Assembly: GCF_048820915.1 (NCBI RefSeq)
Contig: NZ_JBMERR010000005.1
Coordinates: 143,385 to 207,384, forward strand
Direction: 5' to 3'
Source of the DNA: Cribrihabitans_A pelagius
GTDB lineage: Bacteria > Pseudomonadota > Alphaproteobacteria > Rhodobacterales > Rhodobacteraceae
DNA: 64,000 bases
Shown: positions 1 through 11,998 of the stretch, piece by piece
Numbering within the stretch: the first letter of the stretch is position 1
Layout: the number at the start of each line of letters is the position of its first letter
Translations under genes and position numbers: made by a program
Notes under the pieces: model-generated
What the model was told of the DNA's origin: nothing
The model's database searches: none
Seen by the model: the letters and a program-made list of their open reading frames with translations, nothing else

Positions 1-1327
1 CCCGGAAGCGCGGCTCCTTGGTTTCCGGGTCAATTTCCACCCGTTCGATGGCGCCGGGAGCGGCGCGCTGGCCGCTGGAGATCTGCGCGCCCTCGAAGGC
101 AGGGCCGGTGGGGGAGGAACAGGCGAGCACCTTTTCCTTGTTGCCCAGCAGGATCTCGGCGTTGGTGCCCACGTCGACGACCAGCACCAGGTCCTCGGAC
201 TTGTCCGGTGCCTCCGAAAGGGCGACCGCCGCGGCATCGGCGCCGACGTGGCCGGCGATGCAGGGCAGCAGGTAGACGCGCGCGGCCGGGTGGATGGTGA
301 GCTCCAGCTCCGCCGCGCGCAAGGCCAGGGCGTTGGAGGTTGCCAGCGCAAACGGCGCCTGGCCCAGCTCGAAGGGGTCGATGCCGAGGAACAGGTGGTG
401 CATCACCGGGTTGCAGACAAAGACCGCATCGACGATCAGCGCCTTGTCGATCTGTGCCTCGTCCGCTATCTGGGTGAACAGGGTGTTCATGCCCTCGCGC
501 ACCGCGCGGGTCATCTCCCTGTCGCCGCCCTTGTTCATCATCGAATAGGAGACCCGGCTCATCAGGTCTTCGCCAAAGCGGATCTGCGGGTTCATAATAC
601 CGGAGGAGGCGACCACTTCGCCCGATTGCAGGTCGCACAGATGCGCGGCAATGGTGGTGGAGCCGAGATCCACAGCCAGCCCGTAGATCGAGCCTTCGTA
701 GAAGCCGGGCCAAATGTGCATGATCTTGGGCGGGTGGCTTTCGTCGCCCAGATGCACTGCAACGGTCACCTTCCAGCCGCCCTTGCGCAAGGCGGGCTGG
801 AGGGTGTGCAGGATGTGCAGGTCGGTCTTGACGCCCTTCAGCTCCCACTGGGTTTCCAGCGCTTCGATCAGCCGTTCCATGTCGCCAGAGGGCTTGTGCA
901 TGTCGGGCTCCTCGACCTCGACATAGAACAGCCGGGTGGAGGGGTCCATCACGATGTCGCGGGCCTCGGCGCGCTTGCGCACGACCTGGCGGTGGACCTG
1001 GCTCTCCGGCGGCACGTCGATCACGATGTCGCCTTGTATCGTGGCTTGGCAGCCCAGGCGGCGCCCGTCGATCAGGCCGCGCTTGTCCTTGTAGCGCTGC
1101 TCCACCTTGTTCCACTCGCTGAGCGCGCCGTCCCGCACGGTGACGCCATGTTTGGGGAACTCGCCGTAAGACGGTGTCACCTGGCATTTCGAACAGATGC
1201 CGCGGCCGCCGCAAACCGAGTCGAGATCGACGCCCAGCTGGCGGGCCGCGGTCAGGATGGGCGTGCCCGCGGGGAAGCGCCCGCGCTTGCCGGAGGGGGT
1301 AAACACAACAAGAGGTTCGTCAGCCAT
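1..1327 (-). CDS. RACo-type ASKHA-domain protein with N-terminal [2Fe-2S] domain (3' end off window)
   Basis: The frame starts with ATG at 1327 (MADEPLVVFTPSGKRG) and stays open to the left edge, so only the C-terminus is missing (442 residues visible). Residues 1-95 form a plant-type ferredoxin domain with Cys39, Cys45, Cys48 and Cys93 as likely cluster ligands (CGGRGICSKC). The rest carries an ASKHA/actin-like ATPase fold with the signatures LAVDLGSTTIAAHLC and VVDVGTNAEILLG. This is the architecture of RACo proteins, which use ATP and an Fe-S cluster to re-reduce inactive Co(II) corrinoid proteins of methyltransferase systems. That role is inferred; the partner methyltransferase would lie left of the window. 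It is divergent from guaB, with a 261-bp gap between them. Confidence 0.85.
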   Translation of the reverse strand, partial: MADEPLVVFTPSGKRGRFPAGTPILTAARQLGVDLDSVCGGRGICSKCQVTPSYGEFPKHGVTVRDGALSEWNKVEQRYKDKRGLIDGRRLGCQATIQGDIVIDVPPESQVHRQVVRKRAEARDIVMDPSTRLFYVEVEEPDMHKPSGDMERLIEALETQWELKGVKTDLHILHTLQPALRKGGWKVTVAVHLGDESHPPKIMHIWPGFYEGSIYGLAVDLGSTTIAAHLCDLQSGEVVASSGIMNPQIRFGEDLMSRVSYSMMNKGGDREMTRAVREGMNTLFTQIADEAQIDKALIVDAVFVCNPVMHHLFLGIDPFELGQAPFALATSNALALRAAELELTIHPAARVYLLPCIAGHVGADAAAVALSEAPDKSEDLVLVVDVGTNAEILLGNKEKVLACSSPTGPAFEGAQISSGQRAAPGAIERVEIDPETKEPRFR

Positions 1328-1588
1328 GCCTGTGCCTTTTGGTTCCGCAGTTTGGGCGGAGCATATGGGCTTTTGCGGCGGGCGAAAGGCGCAGGGCGGC
1401 ATTTTCCCGTCTGCGGGCGGCATATTGGCCGGATTCATGTGCGCGGGATGCACTTTTTTAAGATGGCGGAGGAGTCTGGAAGCGCGGGCTGACCTTGCGG
1501 CGGGCAAACTTGGCCGCGGCCTCTTTCCCCCCGGCAGCTTCTGTGCCATAGGGTCACCGCCAAACGGGGTTATGCATGGGGACGACAA
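1328..1588. other. Intergenic region between the RACo-type gene and guaB
   Basis: This 261-bp divergent spacer must hold the promoters of both genes. I see no gene, strong hairpin or clear palindromic operator in it. The guaB start at 1589 follows a GGGGAC stretch that could act as ribosome binding site. Confidence 0.5.
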
Positions 1589-3037
1589 ATGCAGATTCGT
1601 GAGGCTCTCACCTTTGATGATGTTCTTCTGGTACCGGGCGCATCCGACGTGCTGCCCAGCACCGCCGACACCCGCACGCGGGTGACCCGCTCGGTGTCGA
1701 TGAACATCCCGCTGCTCAGCTCCGCCATGGACACGGTGACCGAATCGCGGATGGCGATTGCAATGGCGCAGTCGGGCGGTATCGGGGTCATTCACAAGAA
1801 CCTCACCGCCGGGGAACAGGCGCAGGAAGTGCGCCGGGTGAAGCGCTTCGTCTCCGGCATCGTCTACAATCCGATCACGCTTACCGCCAATCAGACCCTG
1901 GCCGATGCCAAGGCGCTGCAGGAGAAATACCGGGTCACCGGCTTCCCGGTGGTGGACGGGCAGGGCCGCGTGGTCGGCATCGTCACCAACCGCGACATGC
2001 GCTTTGCTTCCGACGACAAGACCCCTGTCTCGGTAATGATGACCTCAAATAACCTTGCCATGCTGCAGGAGCCTGCCGATCTGGAAGAGGCCAAGTCGCT
2101 GATGAAGGCGCGGCGGATCGAGAAGCTCCTGGTGAGCGACAAGGACGGCAAGCTCACCGGCCTGTTGACGCTGAAGGACACCGAACAGGCGGTGCTGAAC
2201 CCGACCGCCTGCAAGGATGACCTGGGCCGCCTGCGCGTGGCGGCGGCCACTTCGGTGGGCGACAGCGGTTTCGAGCGCTCCGAGGGGCTGATCGACGCAG
2301 GCGCCGACATTGTCGTGGTGGACACCGCGCATGGCCATTCCGCCGGGGTTCTGGAGGCGGTTAAGCGGATCAAGGCGCAGTACGGCAATATCCAGGTGAT
2401 CGCGGGCAATGTCGCGACCGGCGAAGCCACCCGCGCGCTGATCGATGCGGGTGCGGATGCGGTGAAAGTTGGCATCGGGCCGGGCTCGATCTGCACAACC
2501 CGCATGGTGGCAGGTGTCGGTGTGCCGCAGCTGACCGCGATCATGGACTGCGCCGCGGCCGCCGGCGACACGCCGGTGATTGCCGATGGCGGCATCAAGT
2601 TTTCCGGCGATTTTGCCAAGGCGATTGCGGCCGGTGCCTCCTGCGCGATGGTGGGCTCGATGATTGCAGGCACTGATGAATCCCCGGGCGAGGTAATCCT
2701 TTACCAGGGCCGCTCGTTCAAATCCTACCGCGGCATGGGCTCGATGGGCGCCATGGCGCGCGGCTCGGCCGACCGCTATTTCCAGAAGGACGCCGCCAGC
2801 GACAAGCTGGTGCCCGAGGGCATCGAGGGCCAGGTGCCCTACAAGGGCGGTGCCGGTGCGGTGATTCACCAGCTGGTGGGCGGCCTGCGCGCGGCGATGG
2901 GCTACACCGGCTGCGCCACGGTGGAAGAGATGCGCAGGAACTGCGAGTTCGTGCGCATCACTGGCGCCGGGCTCAAGGAAAGCCATGTGCACGACGTGCA
3001 GATCACCCGTGAATCCCCGAATTATCGGGTGGGATGA
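1589..3037 (+). CDS. guaB: Inosine-5'-monophosphate dehydrogenase
   Basis: This 482-residue protein has the full IMPDH layout. The TIM-barrel start is MQIREALTFDDVLLVPG, two CBS domains sit at roughly residues 95-205, and the catalytic loop GPGSICTTR places the nucleophile at Cys302. Downstream come the phosphate-binding DGGIKFSGD segment and the GSMIAGTDESPGE and YRGMGSMGAM motifs of the flap region. It oxidises IMP to XMP with NAD+, the committed step of guanine nucleotide synthesis in the cytosol. Length is normal for a bacterial enzyme. The RNA methyltransferase gene follows after 46 bp on the same strand and may be co-transcribed. Confidence 0.97.
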   Translation: MQIREALTFDDVLLVPGASDVLPSTADTRTRVTRSVSMNIPLLSSAMDTVTESRMAIAMAQSGGIGVIHKNLTAGEQAQEVRRVKRFVSGIVYNPITLTANQTLADAKALQEKYRVTGFPVVDGQGRVVGIVTNRDMRFASDDKTPVSVMMTSNNLAMLQEPADLEEAKSLMKARRIEKLLVSDKDGKLTGLLTLKDTEQAVLNPTACKDDLGRLRVAAATSVGDSGFERSEGLIDAGADIVVVDTAHGHSAGVLEAVKRIKAQYGNIQVIAGNVATGEATRALIDAGADAVKVGIGPGSICTTRMVAGVGVPQLTAIMDCAAAAGDTPVIADGGIKFSGDFAKAIAAGASCAMVGSMIAGTDESPGEVILYQGRSFKSYRGMGSMGAMARGSADRYFQKDAASDKLVPEGIEGQVPYKGGAGAVIHQLVGGLRAAMGYTGCATVEEMRRNCEFVRITGAGLKESHVHDVQITRESPNYRVG

Positions 3038-3083
3038 AGGTTTTGCGCGCCGCAGTTGAACCACTGATGATGGGGGGCAGGAC

Positions 3084-4259
3084 ATGACTCCCGCCGCCCG
3101 CTATCAGGCCGCGATCGAAATCCTGGACGAGGTTCTGCAAGGCGCTGCCGCCGAAAAGGTGCTGACCGCCTGGGGCCGCCGCAGCCGCTTCGCCGGCTCC
3201 AAGGACCGCGCGGCGGTGCGTGACCATGTGTTCACCGCGCTGCGCTGCCTGCGCTCGCATTCTGTGCTTGGCGGCGCGCGGACGGGCCGGGGGCTGATCC
3301 TTGGCGCGCTGCGCGAGGCAGGGGAGGATCCTGCAACCGTCTTCACCGGAGAGGGCCATGCCCCGGCGCCGCTCGCCGCCGCGGAACGGATGCCGCCCGC
3401 CGCACCGGAAGGCGCCGTGCGGCTCGACATGCCCGATTGGCTCTGGCCTGCCTTCAGCGCCAGTCTGGGTGCGCGGGCCGAGGCCGCGGCACTGGCGCTG
3501 CGGGCCCGCGCGCCGGTGCATCTGCGGGTGAACATTGCGCGGGCGAGCCTCGCCGAGGCGCAGGAGGCACTCACGAAAGAGGGGATCTCGACCGTTCCGC
3601 ACCCGGCCGCGGCAACCGCGCTGGAAGTCACCGAAGGCGCGCGCAAGCTGCGCAACTGTGAGCCTTACAAATCCGGCATGGTCGAATTGCAGGATGCCGC
3701 CAGCCAGGCGGTTTGCGATCTGCTGCCGCTGGCCGATGGCATGCGGGTGCTCGATTATTGCGCGGGCGGCGGCGGCAAGAGCCTGGCGATGGCGGCGCGG
3801 GGGCAGGTTGCGCTCTTTGCCCATGACGCCGATCCGCGCCGGATGAAGGACCTGCCAGAACGCGCGGCCCGCGCAGGCGCCCCGGTGCAGCTCCTGGAGA
3901 CGGCCGAACTGGCGGGCGCCGGTCCCTTCGATCTGATCTTGTGCGATGCGCCCTGTTCGGGCTCCGGCTCCTGGCGGCGCGCACCTGAAGGTAAATGGCG
4001 CCTAACGCCCGGTAAACTGCAATCGCTGCGTGAGACCCAAGCCGCGATCCTTGCCGCTGCGGCACCGCTGGTGGCGCCGGGAGGGGTGCTGGCCTATGCC
4101 ACATGCTCCATGTTGGACGAGGAAAACTCTGTGCAAGTCCAAGAGTTTATCGCGCAAAACGAAGGCTGGCAGCTTACCGCCGAACAGGGCTGGCAGGTGC
4201 AGGACGGCACCGATGGTTTCTATGTTGCCGTGTTGACGCGCGCCAAGGGCGGTTGTTAG
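3084..4259 (+). CDS. RsmB/NOL1-type RNA (cytosine-5) methyltransferase
   Basis: This 391-residue class I SAM-dependent methyltransferase is of the RsmB/NOP2/Sun type. The SAM-binding motif reads VLDYCAGGGGKSLAM. Motif IV, DAPCSGSGSWRR, carries Cys291, and motif VI, YATCSMLDEEN, carries Cys341. The two-cysteine arrangement is that of m5C methyltransferases. The N-terminal 140 residues would be the NusB-like or RNA-binding part. The likely substrate is 16S rRNA, but the exact position cannot be assigned from sequence. The start is supported by a GGGGGGCAGGAC ribosome binding region. It lies 46 bp after guaB and ends just before the cckA regulatory region. Confidence 0.88.
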   Translation: MTPAARYQAAIEILDEVLQGAAAEKVLTAWGRRSRFAGSKDRAAVRDHVFTALRCLRSHSVLGGARTGRGLILGALREAGEDPATVFTGEGHAPAPLAAAERMPPAAPEGAVRLDMPDWLWPAFSASLGARAEAAALALRARAPVHLRVNIARASLAEAQEALTKEGISTVPHPAAATALEVTEGARKLRNCEPYKSGMVELQDAASQAVCDLLPLADGMRVLDYCAGGGGKSLAMAARGQVALFAHDADPRRMKDLPERAARAGAPVQLLETAELAGAGPFDLILCDAPCSGSGSWRRAPEGKWRLTPGKLQSLRETQAAILAAAAPLVAPGGVLAYATCSMLDEENSVQVQEFIAQNEGWQLTAEQGWQVQDGTDGFYVAVLTRAKGGC

Positions 4260-4287
4260 GTTCGCCCCCGGAAAACCTATGTTTTTC

Positions 4288-4303
4288 TTAACGTGGTTTT
4301 AAC
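4288..4303. promoter_or_regulatory. CtrA-type box upstream of cckA
   Basis: The sequence TTAA-CGTGGTT-TTAAC matches the full CtrA recognition motif TTAA-N7-TTAA(C) with exact spacing. It lies 49 bp before the cckA start in a short AT-rich gap within G+C-rich DNA. Binding by CtrA is inferred from the motif. Confidence 0.65.
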
Positions 4304-4351
4304 TCAATTCGCCGCGTTATTGCGGCACCAAGCTTTGTCCATGGAGCCGTA

Positions 4352-6658
4352 ATGATCGGTCGCCGAGAAACCTCCGTTCCGGAATTGCGCGTCTATGCGC
4401 CTGAACATGCCCGCCTTGCGGCGACGCTCTTGCTCGCGGCGATGCTGATGCTCGCGCCCTGGATTCTGGCGCTTCCGGAATGGATGGGGCGCGGTTTCCT
4501 GATGGTGGGGCTGACGCTGGTGGCGGTGGCGGGGCTGATGCTGCTGCAGACGCGGCTGCGGCTCAACGCCCGCGCGATGGCGGCAGAGCTCTTGACCGGG
4601 TTCATCGAAAAGGATGCCACACCGAGCTTTGTCGCCGATGATGACGGCCTGATCCACGCCTGCAATGCCGCCGCGGTGAAACGCTTCCAGGATGCCTCCA
4701 AGGAGACCCTGGCGGGCACGCTGCGCTCGGTTCTGGCGAACCCTTCAGCGGTCCTGTTCCGCTTGCAAAGCCGCGCCCGCGTCGACGGCTCCGCGCGCGA
4801 GGACATCGTCACCCGCCGCGGCCACGTGCGGCTGGCGGTGCACCAGATGACCGGCGGCAGCTTCCTGTGGCGGATCGAGGATATCCTGGAACGCGCCAGC
4901 CCCGGCCGCGGCGCCGAAGGCGTGGCGGTGCCGATGATCACCGTCGGCCGCACCGGCGCGGTGCTGTTCATGAACGAGGCCGCCCGCAGCCTGATCGGCG
5001 AGCGGGCCAAGTCCACTGACCGGCTGTTCCCCTCGCTGCCGGTGCTGCCGGGGCAGATCAATACGCTCAGCACCAAAACCGGGCCGGTGCAGGTGCTGGT
5101 GAGCGAGAAGAACCGCACTCAGGGCCGCAGCGAACTTTACCTGATGGAGGTCGACGAAAAGGCGCTGCCTTCCGGTCAGGCCGGTTTCCAGTCCCTGCCG
5201 GTGCCGTTCCTCAAGGTTGCCCCGTCGGGAGAAATCCTGAGCGCCAACAACATGGCGCTGCGGCTGCTGGGCATCGACAGCTGCGGCAGCCTCAAGCTGG
5301 GCCAGCTGATGGAGGGTCTGGGCCGCCCGATGTCGGACTGGCTGCGCGACACGGCGGACGGGCTGGCACCGAACAAATCGGAGTTCCTGCGCGTCGCCCG
5401 CCGCGACAAGGAGGTCTTTGTCCAGATCACCCTGACCCGGGTGCTGGAAGAGGGCGCGCCGGTGCTCATTGCAGTACTGAATGACGCAACCGAGCTGAAG
5501 ACGCTGGAAGCCCAATTCGTGCAAAGCCAGAAGATGCAGGCGATCGGCCAGCTGGCCGGCGGGGTTGCGCATGACTTCAACAACCTGCTGACCGCCATTG
5601 CCGGCCACTGCGACCTCTTGCTGTTGCGCCATGACCAGGGCGACCAGGACTATGGCGACCTGATCCAGATCCACGAGAACGCCAACCGGGCCGCCGCCCT
5701 GGTCAGCCAGCTGCTGGCGTTTTCCCGCAAGCAAACCCTGCAGCCCGAAGTTCTGGACGTGCGCGACACGCTGTCGGACCTCACCCATCTGCTGAACCGG
5801 CTGGTGGGCGAAAAGGTCACCCTGACGCTGAGCCACGATCCGGTGATGAAGGCGATCCGCGCCGACAAGCGGCAGCTGGAGCAGGTGCTGATGAACCTGG
5901 TGGTGAACGCCCGCGATGCGATGCCGCAGGGCGGCGAGATCCGGGTGGAGACCGAAGTCGTGTCGCTCGACAAACCGCTGGAGCGCGACCGGGCCGCCGT
6001 GCCGGAAGGCGACTGGGTGACGGTGAAGGTCTCGGATGAGGGCGTGGGTATTGCACCGGACAAGCTGCAAAAAGTGTTCGAGCCCTTCTACACCACCAAG
6101 CGCACCGGCGAAGGCACCGGGCTGGGCCTGTCGACCGCCTATGGCATCATCAAGCAGACCGGCGGCTTTATCTTCGTCGATTCCGTGAAGGGTCACGGCA
6201 CCCGGTTCACCCTGTTCTTCCCGGTCTACAAGCAGCAGCCAAAGCTGCAGGCCGCCGCCAAGAGTGAGGACAAGGCCGCTGCCGCCAAGCACGGCGAAGG
6301 CGTGGTTCTTCTGGTGGAGGACGAGGCGCCGGTGCGGGCCTTTGCCTCCCGTGCGCTCAGGATGCGCGGCTATACCGTTCTGGAAGCGGAATCCGCGGAG
6401 GATGCGCTGCGCACGCTGGAAGACCCGGGGCTCACCGTGGACGTTTTTGTCACCGATGTGGTGATGCCGGGCATGGACGGGCCCAGCTGGGTGCGCGAGG
6501 CGCTGAAGGAGCGGCCGGAGACCCGCGTGGTCTTTGTTTCCGGCTACGCCGAAGGTGCCTTCGGCGAGGCGGAGCCGATGGTGCCGAACTCGGTCTTCCT
6601 GCCAAAACCCTTCTCGCTCAACCAGTTGACGGAAACCGTTCACGCGCAGCTGCACTGA
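4352..6658 (+). CDS. cckA: Hybrid sensor histidine kinase CckA
   Basis: This 768-residue kinase begins with two membrane segments (about residues 23-45 and 50-70). PAS-like regions follow, then a HisKA domain with GGVAHDFNNLLTAI (phospho-acceptor His407). The HATPase domain has NLVVNARDAMPQGG, DEGVGIAPDK, FEPFYTTKRTGEG and GTGLGLSTAYG. The C-terminal receiver carries VTDVVMPGMDG with Asp702. The HDFNNLL box plus fused receiver are hallmarks of CckA, which passes phosphate through ChpT to CtrA and CpdR. In Rhodobacterales this pathway controls motility, gene transfer agents and stress traits rather than an essential cell cycle. A CtrA-type box upstream suggests feedback. It has its own terminator. 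Confidence 0.93.
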   Translation: MIGRRETSVPELRVYAPEHARLAATLLLAAMLMLAPWILALPEWMGRGFLMVGLTLVAVAGLMLLQTRLRLNARAMAAELLTGFIEKDATPSFVADDDGLIHACNAAAVKRFQDASKETLAGTLRSVLANPSAVLFRLQSRARVDGSAREDIVTRRGHVRLAVHQMTGGSFLWRIEDILERASPGRGAEGVAVPMITVGRTGAVLFMNEAARSLIGERAKSTDRLFPSLPVLPGQINTLSTKTGPVQVLVSEKNRTQGRSELYLMEVDEKALPSGQAGFQSLPVPFLKVAPSGEILSANNMALRLLGIDSCGSLKLGQLMEGLGRPMSDWLRDTADGLAPNKSEFLRVARRDKEVFVQITLTRVLEEGAPVLIAVLNDATELKTLEAQFVQSQKMQAIGQLAGGVAHDFNNLLTAIAGHCDLLLLRHDQGDQDYGDLIQIHENANRAAALVSQLLAFSRKQTLQPEVLDVRDTLSDLTHLLNRLVGEKVTLTLSHDPVMKAIRADKRQLEQVLMNLVVNARDAMPQGGEIRVETEVVSLDKPLERDRAAVPEGDWVTVKVSDEGVGIAPDKLQKVFEPFYTTKRTGEGTGLGLSTAYGIIKQTGGFIFVDSVKGHGTRFTLFFPVYKQQPKLQAAAKSEDKAAAAKHGEGVVLLVEDEAPVRAFASRALRMRGYTVLEAESAEDALRTLEDPGLTVDVFVTDVVMPGMDGPSWVREALKERPETRVVFVSGYAEGAFGEAEPMVPNSVFLPKPFSLNQLTETVHAQLH

Positions 6659-6682
6659 GGTTGCTGGTACTGGAAGGAACAA

Positions 6683-6711
6683 GGGCCGCCCAATTGAGGC
6701 GGCCCTCTTTC
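6683..6711 (+). terminator. Intrinsic terminator of cckA
   Basis: A perfect 8-bp stem GGGCCGCC / GGCGGCCC (6683-6690 and 6698-6705) with a CAATTGA loop is followed by TCTTTC. It begins 24 bp after the cckA stop codon. Confidence 0.8.
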
Positions 6712-6715
6712 ATTG

Positions 6716-6880
6716 GCGCGGAACAAGGCCGCAGGCCGCCGCGCATCGCCGTCGCGCCCCCACGCGGCGGCGATTTGGCTTCGGCTGGGAGCTCCCTCGT
6801 GAGGGTCTACGGACTGGGCCGGGATAAACTGCCAGTCACTTCTGCCGGATCGCCGCCGCGCGCGCCGGCAATGCGCGGCT
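6716..6880 (+). repeat. Dispersed intergenic repeat, copy 1 (hairpin-bearing)
   Basis: About 165 bp closely match 11999-12165 in the same orientation. Shared blocks include GCGCGGAACAAGGCCG near the start, GAGGGTCTACGGACT and GCCGGGATAAACTG in the middle, and GCGCGCGCCG near the end. A 12-bp stem lies at 6745-6756 / 6763-6774 with loop CCCCCA and one position that would be a U-G pair in plus-strand RNA. The copy starts 5 bp after the cckA terminator and ends 20 bp before the 3' end of the convergent gene. No coding or transposase signature is present. Confidence 0.75.
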
Positions 6881-6900
6881 CCGCATCTCAGCAAGAATGT

Positions 6901-7500
6901 TCAGCGCGCCGGGATGCTGTCGTAGAGATCGAACTCCGCCGCCCGCTTGCGCCGCACCAGCGTCTCGGTCTCAGGGCTGACGTCCAGATGCCCCTGCGGG
7001 CTCACGTTGCGGTGCTCGGTCGTGATGCTTTGCTCCAGCCGCGCTTCCAGGAATTCGCGGAAGCCGTCCTGGTCCTCGTAGCGGAACAGGCGGGTGACCT
7101 TGCAGCCATTGGCCTGCGGCTCCAGGAACTTGGCCTGGCTGCCGACATTGGCGAACCCCGGCGGCTTGCCCTTGCAGGCGGCGTGGAGAAATTCGTCGAA
7201 GGAGATGCCGCGCGTCGAATTGGCCTTGCCGTTCATGAAGGGGCGCTGGCGGAACCGGTACCAGCTGCCCAGCCAGCTGAACGGCTCGCGCATCACCGCG
7301 GCCACTTCCAGCTCGGCATCGCAGACCTTCTCGTACATTGGCCGGATCCAGCGGTTGTAGCGGAACAGCGGCGCGTGTTTCAGCTCCGGCGGGTCCGAAA
7401 TCACCATATCAGCGCGCGCCCGCAGCGCATCCTGATAGGCGGTGGTGCCGGTCTTGGGGACCGACAGGAGCACCAGCCGCTCCTTGAAAAAGATCATCAT
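6901..7500 (-). CDS. Small sulfotransferase-like protein
   Basis: This 199-residue protein begins MMIFFKERLVLLSVPKTGTT. The segment SVPKTGTTAYQDAL resembles the 5'-phosphosulfate loop of PAPS-dependent sulfotransferases. Further on, VAAVMREPFSWLGSWYRF resembles the 3'-phosphate binding region (R-P-x-x-x-x-S-W/Y). Length is short for the family but all core parts are there. Relatives in roseobacters are sometimes annotated gamma-glutamyl kinase, which the sequence does not support. The acceptor is unknown. There is no signal peptide. It is convergent with cckA and divergent from recA, so its promoter shares the recA upstream region. Confidence 0.7.
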   Translation of the reverse strand: MMIFFKERLVLLSVPKTGTTAYQDALRARADMVISDPPELKHAPLFRYNRWIRPMYEKVCDAELEVAAVMREPFSWLGSWYRFRQRPFMNGKANSTRGISFDEFLHAACKGKPPGFANVGSQAKFLEPQANGCKVTRLFRYEDQDGFREFLEARLEQSITTEHRNVSPQGHLDVSPETETLVRRKRAAEFDLYDSIPAR

Positions 7501-7622
7501 TTCGTTAACTGCCCGCTAAATCCCATTGGGTCCGCTCGATTTTAAATCAATCCTTAACACCCCGCCGCCGCTCCTTGTAGGGCATTTAACAGGTTGCAAT
7601 GTTCCCGTTTTGACCCCATAAG

Positions 7623-7637
7623 GAACAAGAGGTGAAC
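7623..7637. promoter_or_regulatory. SOS (LexA) box of recA
   Basis: GAAC-AAGAGGT-GAAC is an exact match to the alphaproteobacterial LexA motif GAAC-N7-GAAC (GTTC-N7-GTTC on the other strand). It lies 56 bp upstream of the recA ATG. A weaker GTTC-N7-GACC lies just upstream. LexA control of recA is well known; binding here is inferred. Confidence 0.8.
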
Positions 7638-7693
7638 AAAGCAGGCATTGCCGCACCCTCCGGTGTGTGACACATAGAAAGGGACAAGGGACT

Positions 7694-8761
<1,068 letters not shown>

Positions 8762-8793
8762 GCGCCGGATAATCTGATCAAATCTCAGGGAAG

Positions 8794-8822
8794 GGGGCGT
8801 GGCGGAGGCCGCGCCCCTTTTT
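8794..8822 (+). terminator. Intrinsic terminator of recA
   Basis: A 10-bp stem, GGGGCGTGGC (8794-8803) with GCCGCGCCCC (8808-8817), contains one G-U pair and a GGAG loop. It is followed by five T. It lies 33 bp after the recA stop. Confidence 0.85.
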
Positions 8823-8915
8823 CATGGGGCTGCCGGCCTTCCCGCTGTGGACAGTGCCCCGGCGGGGCGGTAAACCTGCCCGGACCGCTGAAAAAGCCCG
8901 CAAGAGATCCCGCAT

Positions 8916-11573
<2,658 letters not shown>

Positions 11574-11577
11574 GCAA

Positions 11578-11865
11578 ATGGGCGCACTCTGGATCGCGCA
11601 TGTCACCGTCACCGACGCCGAAGCCTATGGCAAATACGCCGAGCTGGCGGGGCCTGCCATCGCCAAGCACGGCGGCGCGTTCATCGCCCGCGGCGGCCGG
11701 TTCGTGCAGCTCGAAGGCAAGGAGCGGCCGCGCAACGTGGTCGCCCGCTTCCCCAGCGTCGAGGCGGCGGTGGACTGCTACAACAGCCCCGAATACCAGG
11801 AGGCTCTGAGCCATGCCCGCGACGCCTCCGAGCGTGAGCTGATGGTGGTGGAGATCAGCGAATAA
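11578..11865 (+). CDS. DUF1330 family protein
   Basis: This 95-residue protein starts MGALWIAHVTVTDAEAYGKY and has the DUF1330 pattern: a ferredoxin-like alpha/beta fold with GGAFIARGG, EGKERPRNVVARFPS and YNSPEYQEAL. The biochemical role of the family is not established. The ATG at 11578 was chosen because GGGAGGA ends 5 bp before it and the family signature begins there; longer in-frame extensions would run into alaS. It is the second gene of the alaS unit and ends before an intrinsic terminator. Confidence 0.88.
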   Translation: MGALWIAHVTVTDAEAYGKYAELAGPAIAKHGGAFIARGGRFVQLEGKERPRNVVARFPSVEAAVDCYNSPEYQEALSHARDASERELMVVEISE

Positions 11866-11923
11866 AGCGCTGCGCCTGCCGCGGCGGATGCCGCCGGTTT
11901 GAGTATTTTTGCAAAGAAGAAGG

Positions 11924-11948
11924 AGGCGCCTTTCCGGGCGCCTTTTTT
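11924..11948 (+). terminator. Intrinsic terminator of the alaS-DUF1330 unit
   Basis: A 7-bp stem, AGGCGCC with GGCGCCT (11924-11930 and 11937-11943), has loop TTTCCG and a six-T tract. It lies about 60 bp after the DUF1330 stop. Confidence 0.85.
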
Positions 11949-11998
11949 CCATTCTGGCCGTCCGTGCAGCGACCGCAATGAGCGGCAGTATCGCGCCA

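Noticed and set aside
30..1214. A 394-codon minus-strand frame in another phase within the RACo-type gene
   Set aside because: The true frame starts at 1327 and carries the cluster cysteines and ASKHA motifs; this one is a frame-shifted shadow.
6661..7545. Plus-strand frame spanning the repeat copy and the sulfotransferase-like gene
   Set aside because: It is the antisense of a supported gene joined to repeat DNA, and the cckA terminator lies at its start.
7542..7558. Possible CtrA box upstream of recA (TTAA, 8 bp, TTAAC)
   Set aside because: Spacing is 8 rather than 7 bp. The nearby TTAA-N7-CTAA at 7505 has a mismatch and overlaps the ribosome site of the sulfotransferase-like gene.
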